Shown here piece by piece: positions 1 through 9,187 of a DNA stretch of 64,000 nt (position 1 is the stretch's first letter; every line of letters starts with the position of its first letter). A program made the position numbers and the translations under genes. The DNA comes from CALDCK01 sp050618055 (lineage in GTDB: Bacteria > Myxococcota_A > UBA9160 > SMWR01), in the NCBI GenBank assembly GCA_050618055.1, contig JBNLVK010000248.1, forward strand, positions 25,367-89,366, in the 5' to 3' direction. The notes below the pieces were generated by a model. The model had not been told where the DNA came from. It was given only the letters and a program-made list of their open reading frames with translations, and made no database searches.

Positions 1-440
1 ATGGTGTCGTCGTAGATCTCGAAGCCCTGGGCCACGTCTTCCCGGCCCCGTAGCACCGCGTTGCTCACCACCGCCGCCGTCTTCCAGCCGCGCTCGGCCA
101 GCGCCTCGGCCAGCGTCAGCGCCTCGGGCGCCACCTCCGAGCTGTTGATCTGGAGACCCAGCGACAGCGGGTGGAGACCCGTGTGCAGCGACACCAGCGA
201 CGGCACCGTGAAGGGCGTAGGGGCGTAGGCCGCGTCGAAGACCAGGCTCTCGGCGGCCAGCGCGTCCAGGTTCGGGGTGAGGCCGCGCTCGCTGCCGTAG
301 GCGCCCAGGCGATCGGCGCGCAGCGTGTCGACCGTGATCAGCACCAGCGCCGTCGGCGACGGCTCGTCGGTCGACCCGGGAGCGGAGCAGGCGAGCAGGG
401 CCAGCGCGGCGGCGACGCAGGCGAGCGGCGCAGTGCGCAT
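1..440 (-). CDS. Sulfatase-fold (alkaline phosphatase superfamily) lipoprotein, N-terminal part only
   Basis: The first 146 residues are present; the rest lies beyond the left edge. A lipoprotein signal peptide ends in the lipobox LLAC (Cys18), so the mature protein should be membrane anchored. Residues 33-49 carry the metal-site motif VLITVDTLRADRLGAYG of the sulfatase/phosphoglyceroltransferase fold. At the usual formylglycine site (CxPSR...TG) the sequence reads TVPSLVSLHTG, with Thr78 in place of Cys/Ser and Leu in place of Arg. It is therefore unlikely to be a classical formylglycine sulfatase and may use Thr as nucleophile, as LtaS-type enzymes do. The ATG overlaps the yvcK stop codon (TGATG), which implies translational coupling. 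Substrate unknown. Confidence 0.8.
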   Translation of the reverse strand, partial: MRTAPLACVAAALALLACSAPGSTDEPSPTALVLITVDTLRADRLGAYGSERGLTPNLDALAAESLVFDAAYAPTPFTVPSLVSLHTGLHPLSLGLQINSSEVAPEALTLAEALAERGWKTAAVVSNAVLRGREDVAQGFEIYDDT

Positions 441-1411
441 CAGGCGCCGTCCCCGGCGAGCCTCTCGAACAGCGCCTCCAGTGCCTCGGCCGTGCGCTCC
501 GGATCGTGGCGCACCAGCGAGGTGCCCGACATGACCGGAGCGCGCACCACGTGGCGCACCCCGAGCCGGGCGAGCTCGTCCTCGTCGAGCTCCACCGGGT
601 GGGCGGCCTCGGCCTCGTAGCGTGCGGTCAGCGCCGCCGGGATCTCGCCGCGGTTGGCGAGCACCGCGTCCGGCACGCGACCCGCGTAGCGCGCCAGCTC
701 GGACACGTGGCGCGACGCCGGGTAGCCGCTGGTCTCCCCGTAGCGGGTCATCAGGTTCAGGATGTAGACGAGCCGCGCCGGCGTGCGGCGCAGCGCGTCG
801 CCGATGCCGTCCACCAGCAGGTTCGGGATCGACGACGTGTAGAGGTCGCCCGGCGCCAGCACCACGAAGTCGCTGCTGGCGATGGCGTCGAGCGCGTCCG
901 GGTTGGCGCGGGCCGGCGGCTCCAGGTAGACGCGCTCGATGGGCGCCGCGCTCGGCACGTCGGGCACGCCGATGTTCGCCTCGCCTTCCAGCAGCGTTCC
1001 GTCGGCCAGCTCGGCGTAGAGGTGGGGGTGGTCCCAGGTGACCGGCAGCACGCGCCCGCGCACGTCGAGCAGGCGCGAGAGGGCGTCGATGGCGGCCTTC
1101 TCCGAGCCCAGCGTGCGCGTGAGCGCCAGCACGAACAGGTTGCCGAAGCTCCTTCCCTCGAGCGGCGCCTCCTCGAAGCGGAAGCCGAACAGGTCGCGCA
1201 GCAGATCCGATTCGCCGGACAGCGCGACCAGGCAGCGCCGCAGGTCGCCCGGCGGCAGCAGGCCGAACTCGTCGCGCAGCCGGCCCGAGTCGCCGCCCGA
1301 GTCCATCATGGTCACGACCGAGCGGATCTCGAGGTCGGGCCGACGCCGCAGGCCGGAGAGCACGTGGAAGGATCCGGTGCCCCCGCCGATCACCGTGACC
1401 GCGCGCTTCAC
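440..1411 (-). CDS. yvcK: YvcK/CofD-like gluconeogenesis factor (UDP-sugar binding)
   Basis: The 323 residues match the YvcK/UPF0052 family in length and motifs. GGGTGS at residues 9-14 forms the nucleotide-binding start of a Rossmann-like fold. MMDSGGDSGRLR (about 36-47) and PPGDLRRCLVAL (about 54-65) are family signatures, and APGDLYTSSIPN lies near residue 185. Family members bind UDP-GlcNAc and influence carbon flow and cell-wall synthesis, without the deazaflavin transfer activity of CofD. It sits between the phospho-sugar mutase (6-bp gap) and the sulfatase-fold gene (overlapping), in a run that also contains rfbB, which fits a role in sugar-nucleotide and envelope supply. Family assignment is firm; the cellular role is inferred. 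Confidence 0.85.
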   Translation of the reverse strand: MKRAVTVIGGGTGSFHVLSGLRRRPDLEIRSVVTMMDSGGDSGRLRDEFGLLPPGDLRRCLVALSGESDLLRDLFGFRFEEAPLEGRSFGNLFVLALTRTLGSEKAAIDALSRLLDVRGRVLPVTWDHPHLYAELADGTLLEGEANIGVPDVPSAAPIERVYLEPPARANPDALDAIASSDFVVLAPGDLYTSSIPNLLVDGIGDALRRTPARLVYILNLMTRYGETSGYPASRHVSELARYAGRVPDAVLANRGEIPAALTARYEAEAAHPVELDEDELARLGVRHVVRAPVMSGTSLVRHDPERTAEALEALFERLAGDGA

Positions 1412-1417
1412 GGACGT

Positions 1418-3601
1418 CTAGCCGGTGGCCCAGTCCGCCAGCTCGGGCAGCAGCCGGGCTTCGGGAAGCTCCGCGCGCCACTGCTCGCAGAGCCACGCGA
1501 CCGAGGTCTTGATGGCGGGCAGGGCGTCGGTGCCGGGGGTCATGGCGCCCACCGCCTCGCCGAGCCAGGCGAGCAGGCCGTCGAGGTCGGCGTGGGTTCC
1601 GTCGGAAAGGGCCTGGCGCAGGGCGGGCACCGTCGCGCTCTCGAACTCGACCTTGCGGTCCAGGTCGACGATGTCGGGCAGCAGCAGCGCCGCGGTTCCC
1701 AGCGAGGCGTCGATGCGCCCCAGCAGGTCGGCATAGATCTGCCGGGCGATCTCGTCGGCGCGCGCGCGGACGGCGCCCAGCAGGGCGGCCCCGCGCTCGG
1801 AGGGCGGCGCGTCGGCGGGCAGCAGCTGGCAGTAGAGCTTGAGCTTGGGCTCGGTGCCCGACGGCCGGATCGTCACCACGAATGCGTCGGTGGTGATCTG
1901 GATGACGTTGCGCGGCAGCCGGTCCGACGCGCTCACGAACGGGCCGAACTCCTTCTCGTCCCAGAAGTCGAGGACCTGGCGCACCGGCTCGCCCGCGACC
2001 GTGGTGGGCGGGCTCTCGCGCAGCGACTCCATGATCCGGTCCTTCTTCAGGATGCCCTCGGCGCCGAGCATGACGATGGAGCGGTTCACGTTGTCGTAGC
2101 TGCCCAGCCGCTCGAGGATGCCCACGTAGTAGTCGAGCAGCGTGCGGCCGCGTGCGCTCTCGCGCTGGTGCAGGGCCGCCAGGTACATGCAGGCCGGCGA
2201 CGCATCCTTGTCGCGGATGCCCGGCAGCATGATCACGCCGTGGCTCTCCTCGGCGGCCAGGACCAGGCGGTCGGTGGGGACGCGGACGCCGCGGTAGTCC
2301 TCGCCGCGGTCCAGGCGCTTCAGCACGTCGGCCACGTACTTGAAGCCGACCAGCAGGTCGTCGATCACCACCGAGTCGCCGGCCTCCTCGACCACGCGGC
2401 CCAGCATCTTGGTGGTGACCAGCGTCTCGATCACCAGTCCCTTCCGCTGCGGACCCTCCGGGTCGAGCATCAGGTAGTAGGCCAGGATCGCCGCGATCTG
2501 GTTGCCGTCGAAGTGGAACCAGCTGCCGTCGGCCAGCCGGATCTCCAGGCCCACCCGGTCGGCGTCCGGATCGCTCGACAGCACGATGGTGGAGTCCTGG
2601 GTCTCGGCGTAGGCGCGGGCCGGGGCGGTCGCCTGGGCCACCTCCGGGTTGGGCGCGCGGAAGGGGATGGCCGCGAAGCTGCCGTCGGGCCGCTCGTCGT
2701 CGGGCACGCGCAGCGGAAAGCCCAGCCGCTCGAGCACGGCGCCCGCCGTGTTGAGCCCCACGCCGCACAGCGGCGTGAAGGTGATGGGGTCGTCGGTGGG
2801 CGTGTGGATGCCGCCGTAGAGCTTCTCGTAGAGGTCGACGTAGGTCTTGTGGCAGTGCTCCGGCACCGCCTTGACCAGCCCCTTCGACAGGGCGTCGGCG
2901 AAGGGCAAGGAGCTCACCTCGGTGGCGTTCTCCATCACGTCGATCAGCGCCTGGTCGTCCGGTGCGATGGGCTGGCTGCCGAAGCCGTCGTAGGTCTTCA
3001 CGCCGTTGTCGTCCGGCGGGTTGTGGGAGGCGGAGAGGTTGATGCCGCCCAGCGCCTCGAGCTCGGCGATCAGGAAGGAGAGCTCCGGCGTGGCGAGCAC
3101 CGAGGCGTCGTCCTCGGGGCTCGAGGTCCAGGCGGTGATGCCGTTGCCCGCGTAGATCTCGCAGGCCAGCCGCGCCAGCGACCGGGACGACACGCCCAGC
3201 AGCGGGTGGTCCCCGCCCAGGAAGCCGTAGGTGCCGGCCATGTCGCGGAACACACGCACGTCGTTGGCCACCACCACCTGCAGGTCGTCGCGGTCCGGAT
3301 GGGCGGTCTTCAGGTAGTTGCAGTGGCCCTGGACCGTCATGGCGACGGTCGTCTCGTTCATGCGGTTGCTGCCGTAGCCCACGCGGCCGCGCCGCCCACC
3401 GGTGCCGAAGGGCAGCACCTGCCAGAAGGCGTCGAACAAGAGGTCCAGGTGGTCCGTGCCCAGGTGGCGTTCCAGGGTCTCCGGGTGGGCGTAGGGCAGG
3501 TCGCCCGAAATCCACTGGCGCAGGCGGCGGGCGGCGTCGTCGCCGCCGTCGCCGTAGCGCTCGCGCAGCGCGTCGCAGGTCCTGTCGAGTGCTTGGCTCA
3601 T
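1418..3601 (-). CDS. Phospho-sugar mutase (phosphoglucomutase/phosphomannomutase superfamily)
   Basis: A 727-residue alpha-D-phosphohexomutase. The active-site serine loop is SASHNPPDDNG (190-200, phospho-Ser192), the metal loop is DPDADR (344-349), the sugar-binding loop is EESHG (about 451-455), and the phosphate-binding loop is RPSGTEPK (579-586), so all four catalytic loops are present and in order. It should interconvert the 1- and 6-phosphates of a hexose, most likely glucose or mannose, feeding sugar nucleotides for polysaccharide. It is longer than typical enzymes (450-580 residues) because of about 140 extra C-terminal residues with no motif I recognise. The rfbB gene lies 27 bp upstream and yvcK 6 bp downstream, probably in one transcript. 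Which hexose is used cannot be read from the sequence. Confidence 0.88.
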   Translation of the reverse strand: MSQALDRTCDALRERYGDGGDDAARRLRQWISGDLPYAHPETLERHLGTDHLDLLFDAFWQVLPFGTGGRRGRVGYGSNRMNETTVAMTVQGHCNYLKTAHPDRDDLQVVVANDVRVFRDMAGTYGFLGGDHPLLGVSSRSLARLACEIYAGNGITAWTSSPEDDASVLATPELSFLIAELEALGGINLSASHNPPDDNGVKTYDGFGSQPIAPDDQALIDVMENATEVSSLPFADALSKGLVKAVPEHCHKTYVDLYEKLYGGIHTPTDDPITFTPLCGVGLNTAGAVLERLGFPLRVPDDERPDGSFAAIPFRAPNPEVAQATAPARAYAETQDSTIVLSSDPDADRVGLEIRLADGSWFHFDGNQIAAILAYYLMLDPEGPQRKGLVIETLVTTKMLGRVVEEAGDSVVIDDLLVGFKYVADVLKRLDRGEDYRGVRVPTDRLVLAAEESHGVIMLPGIRDKDASPACMYLAALHQRESARGRTLLDYYVGILERLGSYDNVNRSIVMLGAEGILKKDRIMESLRESPPTTVAGEPVRQVLDFWDEKEFGPFVSASDRLPRNVIQITTDAFVVTIRPSGTEPKLKLYCQLLPADAPPSERGAALLGAVRARADEIARQIYADLLGRIDASLGTAALLLPDIVDLDRKVEFESATVPALRQALSDGTHADLDGLLAWLGEAVGAMTPGTDALPAIKTSVAWLCEQWRAELPEARLLPELADWATG

Positions 3602-3628
3602 TCGCTTCCGATGGCTTGGGGTGGTCGT

Positions 3629-4705
3629 CTAGCGCAGGCCGAGGCGCTCGCGCTGGTAGGAGCCGCTCTGGACCGCCTCGCACCAGGCGCGGTGGGCCAG
3701 GTACCAGGCGACCGTCTCGGCGAGACCGGTCTCCAGGTCGTGGGCGGGCTCCCAGCCGAGGTCGCGCCGGGCGCGGCTGGCGTCGATGGCGTAGCGCCGG
3801 TCGTGGCCGGGACGGTCGTCGACGAAGGTCTTGAGCTCGGCGTAGCCGTCGACGCCCGCGCGCTGGAGCGCCTCGTTCTCGCGGGCCGGAAGCCGGCGCT
3901 CGAGCTCGGCGCACAGCGCGTCCACGATCTCCAGGTTGGTGCGCTCGGCGTTGCCGCCCAGGTTGTACTTCTCGCCGGGGGCGCCCTCGCGCAGCGCGCG
4001 CATCACGCCGGCGCAGTGGTCCTCGACGTAGATCCAGTCGCGCACGTTGCCGCCGTCGCCGTAGATCGGCAGCGGCTTGCCCTCCACCGCGTTCAGGATC
4101 ATCAGCGGGATCAGCTTCTCCGGGAACTGGTAGGGCCCGTAGTTGTTGGAGCAGTTGGTGATGAGCGTCGGCAGGCCGTAGGTCTCGTGGTAGGCGCGGA
4201 CCAGGTGGTCGGCGCCAGCCTTCGAGGCGGAGTAGGGCGAGTTGGGCTCGTAGGGGGTGGTCTCGGAGAAGGCGCCGGTCTCGCCCAGGCTGCCGTAGAC
4301 CTCGTCGGTCGAGACGTGCAGCAGGCGGAAACGCTGCTTCTGGGCGTCGGAGAGCGAGGCCAGGTGGCGGCGGCACGCCTCCAGCACCTCGAAGGTGCCG
4401 GTCACGTTGGTGTGGATGAAGGCGGCCGGCCCGTCGATCGAGCGGTCGACGTGGGTCTCGGCGGCGAAGTTCAGCAGGGCCTGGGGCCGGTGGGCCGCCA
4501 GCGTCGCGTCGAGCCGGGTCGGATCGGCGATGTCGCCCTCGACGAACACGAAGTTCGCGTCGTCCGCCACGTCTTCCAGGCTCTTCAGGTTGCCGGCGTA
4601 GGTGAGCTTGTCGTAGACGACGACGCGCACGCCGTCGGCCAGGGCCATGCGGACGAAGTTGCTGCCGATGAAGCCGGCGCCGCCGGTGACGATCCAGGTG
4701 TCCAT
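3629..4705 (-). CDS. rfbB: dTDP-glucose 4,6-dehydratase
   Basis: This is an extended short-chain dehydrogenase of 358 residues. GGAGFIGSN (8-16) is the NAD-binding glycine motif. TDEVYG (133-138) supplies the catalytic Thr, Asp and Glu that distinguish RfbB from other NDP-sugar epimerases. YSASK (158-162) holds the catalytic Tyr and Lys. The enzyme converts dTDP-glucose to dTDP-4-keto-6-deoxyglucose, a precursor of dTDP-rhamnose and other deoxysugars of surface polysaccharide. No rfbA, rfbC or rfbD lies in the window, so the rest of the pathway is elsewhere. The start lies 3 bp after the stop of the degenerate AAA gene, so the two are very likely co-transcribed. Confidence 0.93.
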   Translation of the reverse strand: MDTWIVTGGAGFIGSNFVRMALADGVRVVVYDKLTYAGNLKSLEDVADDANFVFVEGDIADPTRLDATLAAHRPQALLNFAAETHVDRSIDGPAAFIHTNVTGTFEVLEACRRHLASLSDAQKQRFRLLHVSTDEVYGSLGETGAFSETTPYEPNSPYSASKAGADHLVRAYHETYGLPTLITNCSNNYGPYQFPEKLIPLMILNAVEGKPLPIYGDGGNVRDWIYVEDHCAGVMRALREGAPGEKYNLGGNAERTNLEIVDALCAELERRLPARENEALQRAGVDGYAELKTFVDDRPGHDRRYAIDASRARRDLGWEPAHDLETGLAETVAWYLAHRAWCEAVQSGSYQRERLGLR

Positions 4706-4708
4706 CTT

Positions 4709-5638
4709 CTAGACGTAGTTGCCGGCCTTGGGCATGGAGAGGCGGCTGTTGGCCTGCTTGTAGCGGGCGACTTCGTCGCGCAGGTCGCGGGTGGAGACCG
4801 GCGTCGACGTCTCGCCGGCCGCCTCGCAGCGGGCTTTGCGGCGGAGGGTCGCGTGCAGGATGTGCACCCAGTCGCCGGGCGCCGGGTGGTGGAAGTCGTG
4901 GGTGGCGGCGCGCCAGTCGATCTCCTCGAACAGCGGACGACCCGCCCGCTTCTCGGCCGCGGCTGCGTGGATGCGCAGCGCCTCGATGATGTCGTCCGGG
5001 AAGATGGGCGTCACCTCGACCACCCGCTCCAGGCGGCCCGGCTGGGCGAAGGCCTGGCGCAGCGTGTCCGGGTGCGCCGTCGACCCGACCACCAGCACGT
5101 TGTCGAGCGCGATGGTGCGGTCGAGCAGGTCGAGCAGGAAGTCCATCACCGGACCGACCGGCTGGTCGGGCCGCCGCGCGCCGATCTCCTCGGCCTGCGA
5201 GAACTCGAGCTCGTTGAAGAAGACGGTGACCGGCGGCATCTCGGAGAGCGTGTCGGACCAGGCGGTCACCAGGTCGCCCACCTTGCCGCCGCGGTGGATG
5301 ACCTCGAGCACCAGGCGCGGGACGGTCACGCCCAGGAAGCCGGTCTCGGTGCGCGCGGCCAGCGAGCGGGCCAGCAGCCGCTTGCCCACGCTGCGCCCGC
5401 CGATCAGCAGCAGTCCCGAGGGCGGATGGGTTCCCCAGCGCGCGTACACGTCCGGATCGGTGGCCGCGCAGGCGTAGGTCTGGATCTCGTCCTTGGCCGA
5501 GGTGAGCCCGCCGATCTCCGACAGGTCCATGTCCGGCATCGGCTCGAGCGCGGTGGCCTGCTCGATCGGCGCGAACTTGCGCGCGAAGCTGGTCCAGAGG
5601 TTCTGGGCCCGTTCGCGGCGGACGTGGCGGTCTTCCAT
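4709..5638 (-). CDS. AAA-fold protein with degenerate ATPase motifs
   Basis: The 309 residues have a recognisable AAA core. A DLSEIGGLTSAKDEI entry segment (38-52) is followed by a P-loop-like GGRSVGKR (80-87), a Walker-B-like VFFNELE (139-145), a sensor-1-like VVGSTAH and an arginine-finger-like QPGRLER. The key residues are altered: the Walker A Ser/Thr is Arg87 and the Walker B Asp is Asn142. It may bind nucleotide poorly or not hydrolyse it. An intact AAA gene of the Ycf46 type ends 73 bp upstream, which suggests the pair forms a mixed complex or that this one is regulatory. rfbB begins 3 bp downstream. The fold is clear; the function is unknown. Confidence 0.72.
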   Translation of the reverse strand: MEDRHVRRERAQNLWTSFARKFAPIEQATALEPMPDMDLSEIGGLTSAKDEIQTYACAATDPDVYARWGTHPPSGLLLIGGRSVGKRLLARSLAARTETGFLGVTVPRLVLEVIHRGGKVGDLVTAWSDTLSEMPPVTVFFNELEFSQAEEIGARRPDQPVGPVMDFLLDLLDRTIALDNVLVVGSTAHPDTLRQAFAQPGRLERVVEVTPIFPDDIIEALRIHAAAAEKRAGRPLFEEIDWRAATHDFHHPAPGDWVHILHATLRRKARCEAAGETSTPVSTRDLRDEVARYKQANSRLSMPKAGNYV

Positions 5639-5711
5639 GGTGAGGCATTCTAGCCCGATGGGGTGGGCTCGGCCCCGCCGATCGGGTCGCCGAGCCGACA
5701 GCCGCGCCGTG

Positions 5712-7199
5712 CTAGCTCGTGGCGGCCCCGGAGGAGAAGAGATCGGCGATCTTGCCGTCCACCGAGGCGGGGCGCGCGCGGCCGCGGGACCAGTCCCGCA
5801 GCTCCTTGATGCGCTCCTCGTAGGTCTCGTAGATCGGGACCGTCTCCTCGATGGCGCGGATCAGGTCGGCGTCGGTGACCTCGCGACCGGCCGAGAAGGC
5901 GCCGTAGAGCGCGGCGGTCACCACCTGCTCGAGCTCGGCGCCGGTGAGCCGCTCGGACGCCAGCGACAGCTGCTCCAGGTCGAACTGGAGCGGATCGCGG
6001 CCGTGGCGGGCCAGGTGGATCGACAGCACCTCGGCGCGCTCGGCCTGGGTGGGCAGGTCGACGAAGAACAGGTCGTCGAAGCGGCCGCGGCGCAGCAGCT
6101 CCGGCGGGAGCCCGGCCACGTCGTTGGCCGTCGCCACCACGAACACCGGCGCCTGCTTCTCGGCCAGCCAGGTGAGGAAGGATCCCAGCACACGGGTGGC
6201 GGTGGTGTCCTCGGAGCTGGCGGCGAAGCCCTTCTCGATCTCGTCGATCCACAGCACGGCCGGCGCCACCGACTCGGCCACCTGCATCGCCTCGCGCAGC
6301 AGCGCCTCGGGGCGGGCGCCGCTGCCGCCGAAGGCGGAGGCCAGGTCGAGGCGCAGCAGCGGGAAGTGCCACTCTCGCGCCACCGCCTTGGCGGAGAGCG
6401 ACTTTCCGCAGCCCTGCACGCCCAGTAGCAGCAGGCCGCGGGGCAGCGGCACGCCGAAGCGGCGTGCGTCGTCGGAGAAGGCGCGGCGGCGTTCTGCCAG
6501 CCAGCGCTTCAGCTCGCCCAGGCCGCCCACGTCCTGGAGCTCGGTGTCGTCGTCGTGGAAGGTGAGGGCGGGGGTGCGGCGCAGGGCGTGGCGCTTGTCG
6601 CGCACGATCTGCTGCACCGCCTCCTTGTCGAGGGCGCCCGACTGGCGCAGCGCCCGCCGCAGCATGCGCGTGGCCTCGGATCCGGTGAGCCCCAGCGCGC
6701 CGCGCACCGCCAGCGACAGCACCTCCTCGTCGACCGGCAGCTTCATCTGCTCGGTGACCCGGCGGAACAGGCGGTCCATCTCCGGCGCGTTGGGCAGCGG
6801 CAGGCTCACGCGCCCGACCTCGCGCACCAGCTCCATGGGCAGGTCGAAGGCCGGACCCACCAGCACGATGCACTGGCGCCGCGACGCCAGCGTCGGCAGC
6901 AGGTCGCGCAGGCGGCGCACCGCGATCGGATCCTCCAGCACCCGGTGGGCGTCGAGCATCACGAACACGGCGGGATCGTCCCGCTCCTCGATGGCCTGGA
7001 GGCCGGCGTCGAGGGATCCGTGGCCCTCGCCGCTGCTGCCCAGGCCGAGCGCCACCGACCAGGTCGTGCACGGGCGCTCCAGCGCCTCGGCCACCCGCTC
7101 GAGCAGCGACACGGCGCGCTCCTCCTCGAAGGTCTCCAGGGCCAGCAGGCGCCAGCCGGCGCGGATCAGCGCGCGAAGCTCTTCGGCGGGGGGCGTCAT
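5712..7199 (-). CDS. Ycf46-like AAA ATPase
   Basis: This 495-residue protein has an N-terminal domain (1-210) that lacks a P-loop but is shaped like a second, inactive ATPase half, and a C-terminal active AAA domain. The Walker A is GVQGCGKS (260-267) and the Walker B is VLWIDEIEK (315-323). A sensor-1/arginine-finger segment, ATANDVAGLPPELLRRGR, begins near residue 353. Length and two-domain layout match the Ycf46 family of AAA proteins, whose role in bacteria is poorly defined. The start ATG overlaps the stop of pilB (ATGA), so translation is coupled to the pilus ATPase. The degenerate AAA protein follows. A role in type IV pilus or secretion assembly is inference from position only. Confidence 0.82.
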   Translation of the reverse strand: MTPPAEELRALIRAGWRLLALETFEEERAVSLLERVAEALERPCTTWSVALGLGSSGEGHGSLDAGLQAIEERDDPAVFVMLDAHRVLEDPIAVRRLRDLLPTLASRRQCIVLVGPAFDLPMELVREVGRVSLPLPNAPEMDRLFRRVTEQMKLPVDEEVLSLAVRGALGLTGSEATRMLRRALRQSGALDKEAVQQIVRDKRHALRRTPALTFHDDDTELQDVGGLGELKRWLAERRRAFSDDARRFGVPLPRGLLLLGVQGCGKSLSAKAVAREWHFPLLRLDLASAFGGSGARPEALLREAMQVAESVAPAVLWIDEIEKGFAASSEDTTATRVLGSFLTWLAEKQAPVFVVATANDVAGLPPELLRRGRFDDLFFVDLPTQAERAEVLSIHLARHGRDPLQFDLEQLSLASERLTGAELEQVVTAALYGAFSAGREVTDADLIRAIEETVPIYETYEERIKELRDWSRGRARPASVDGKIADLFSSGAATS

Positions 7200-9067
7200 T
7201 CGGTGTCCGCCGTCACGCGGGCCACCTCTTCGAAGGTGGTGACGCCGTCTGCCAGCTTGCGCAGGGCCGCCTCGCGCAGGCTGTCCATGCCCTCGATGCG
7301 GCCGGCGTGGTGGATCTCGTTGGCGTCCTTGCCCTGGTTGATGAGCGTCCGGATGCGGCGGCCCACGTCGAGCATCTCGAACACGCCGCTGCGGCCGTAG
7401 AGGCCGGTGTGGCGGCAGTCGACGCAGCCCTCGCCCCAGCGGACCACCAGCTGCTCGCGCCGCTCCGCCGGGATCTTGATGCCGAGCGCGGTGACCTGGT
7501 CCGGGTTGAGCGTGCCCTCGACGCCGCAGCTCGGGCAGATCTTGCGGATCAGCCGCTGGGCGACCACGCCGCGCAGCACGCTGGAGAGCAGGAACGGCTC
7601 GACGCCCAGCTCGATCAGGCGGGCGACGGCGCCGGCCGCGTTGCGCGTGTGCAGGGTCGAGAACACCAGGTGGCCGGTGAGCGCCGCCTGCACCGCCATG
7701 TTGGCGGTGTCGCCGTCGCGCACCTCGCCCACCATGATGATGTCCGGGTCCTGGCGCAGGATCGTGCGCAGGGCCGTGGCGAAGGTGACGTCGATCTGCG
7801 GGTTCACCTGCACCTGGCAGAAGCGCGGGTCCACCATTTCGATCGGATCTTCGACGGTGGTGATGTTGATCTCGGGGCCGGACAGGTAGCGGAGGGTCGA
7901 GTAGAGCGTGGTCGTCTTGCCGGATCCGGTGGGGCCGGTGACCAGGATCAGCCCGTTCGGACAGGTGATCCACTTCTCGAAGCGCTCGCGCTCGTCGGCG
8001 GTGAGGCCCAGGTCCTGGAGGTCGGTCATCAGCACCGACGGATCGAACACGCGCACGACGATCTTCTCGCCGTAGGCGGTGGCCATGCTCGAGACGCGCA
8101 GCTCCACCTCGCCCTGGGCGCGCTGGGTCTTGATGCGCCCGTCCTGGGGGCGGCGCCGTTCGGCGATGTTCATGCCGGCCAGCACCTTCACCCGCGAGGT
8201 GATGGCGCCGTGCACCGGCAGCGGCACCTGCTCGATGTCGTGCAGGATGCCGTCGATGCGGAAGCGCACCACCGCGTCGTCGGCCCGCGGCTCCAGGTGG
8301 ATGTCGCTGGCGCGCTGCTCGAAGGCGTAGTTCAGCAGGTAGTCGACCGCGGCGACCACGTGCTCGTCGTTCTGGCTGGCGGCCAGCTCGTCGCTGCTGC
8401 GCAGCTCGACCATCTGCACCAGGCGGCCGTGCTGCTGCGAGGCGCCCAGGCGCTCCTCGGCCCGGTCGACCTGGGAGCGGAAGCCGTAGACGCGGTCGAT
8501 GACCTTGATGATGTCGCTCTTGGCCGAGACGACCGTGCGGATGGGAGCATCGATCGTCTGGGTGAGCTGCTCGCGGAGCGCCGTGTCGAAGGGGTCGGCG
8601 ATGGCGAGGACGATGCCGTCCTTGTCGCGTCCGACCGGGATCACCACGTGGCGCCGCGCGAAGGGACGGGAGAGGGTCTTGGCGACCAGGTCGTTGTCGA
8701 TCTTCAGCGAGTCGATCTTCAGGTAGGGCGAGCCGGACGCCTTCCCCAGGGCCTCGGCGATCTTGTCCTCGCCGATCATGCGGCCGTCCGGCGCCTTCAG
8801 GTTGGCGGCGGTCACCAGCTCGGCCGGCGACACGTCGTAGCGGCTGGCGGCCTGCGAGCGCACCGAGCCCACCCGGTCCTTCAGCACGGCACTGCGCAGG
8901 GTGGTGGAGCGCGCCTCGATCTTCCTGGCCTGCTCCGGGGCGAGCAGCTCCTGGCCCACCAGGTGCTCGAGCAGCTCCTCGAGGCCCAGGGCCGGGCGGA
9001 TCCCGCTGCGTTGGATCTTGGCGGGCGCAGCGCCCGCGGCCTTCTCTGCCGTCGGATCGTTCTCCAC
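7196..9067 (-). CDS. pilB: Type IV pilus / type II secretion assembly ATPase (PilB/GspE family)
   Basis: 623 residues from a GTG start. Residues 80-200 form the MshEN/N1-type N-terminal domain (beginning DVSPAEL). The motor carries Walker A GPTGSGKT (378-385), Asp box TVEDPIE (404-410), Walker B with GEVRD (about 442-451) and His box TGHLVFSTLHT (464-474). A zinc-binding tetracysteine (CPSC 511-514, CVDC 548-551) marks extension-type PilB/GspE rather than retraction PilT. It powers pilin or pseudopilin assembly at the inner membrane. GTG is chosen because no in-frame ATG occurs before the conserved region; ACGGGGAC lies just upstream but very close. No other pilus gene lies in the window. PilB versus GspE cannot be settled from sequence alone. 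Confidence 0.88.
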   Translation of the reverse strand: MENDPTAEKAAGAAPAKIQRSGIRPALGLEELLEHLVGQELLAPEQARKIEARSTTLRSAVLKDRVGSVRSQAASRYDVSPAELVTAANLKAPDGRMIGEDKIAEALGKASGSPYLKIDSLKIDNDLVAKTLSRPFARRHVVIPVGRDKDGIVLAIADPFDTALREQLTQTIDAPIRTVVSAKSDIIKVIDRVYGFRSQVDRAEERLGASQQHGRLVQMVELRSSDELAASQNDEHVVAAVDYLLNYAFEQRASDIHLEPRADDAVVRFRIDGILHDIEQVPLPVHGAITSRVKVLAGMNIAERRRPQDGRIKTQRAQGEVELRVSSMATAYGEKIVVRVFDPSVLMTDLQDLGLTADERERFEKWITCPNGLILVTGPTGSGKTTTLYSTLRYLSGPEINITTVEDPIEMVDPRFCQVQVNPQIDVTFATALRTILRQDPDIIMVGEVRDGDTANMAVQAALTGHLVFSTLHTRNAAGAVARLIELGVEPFLLSSVLRGVVAQRLIRKICPSCGVEGTLNPDQVTALGIKIPAERREQLVVRWGEGCVDCRHTGLYGRSGVFEMLDVGRRIRTLINQGKDANEIHHAGRIEGMDSLREAALRKLADGVTTFEEVARVTADTE

Positions 9068-9187
9068 GTCCCCGTATCGGTCGCACGCGGCCGGATCTCC
9101 AGTGGCGCGTGGGGCGTCAGCAGGGTGTCCGCAGGCTCCAGTATTCCCCGAGTGTTCGACGGCGCGCTGCCGGTATGCTGCCAGCCC

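Noticed and set aside
506..5653. A 1715-codon open frame on the plus strand
   Set aside because: It runs antisense to five genes with clear motifs (yvcK, mutase, rfbB, AAA). Its protein is His/Arg/Val/Gln-rich without domains, as expected from GC-rich third positions read backwards.
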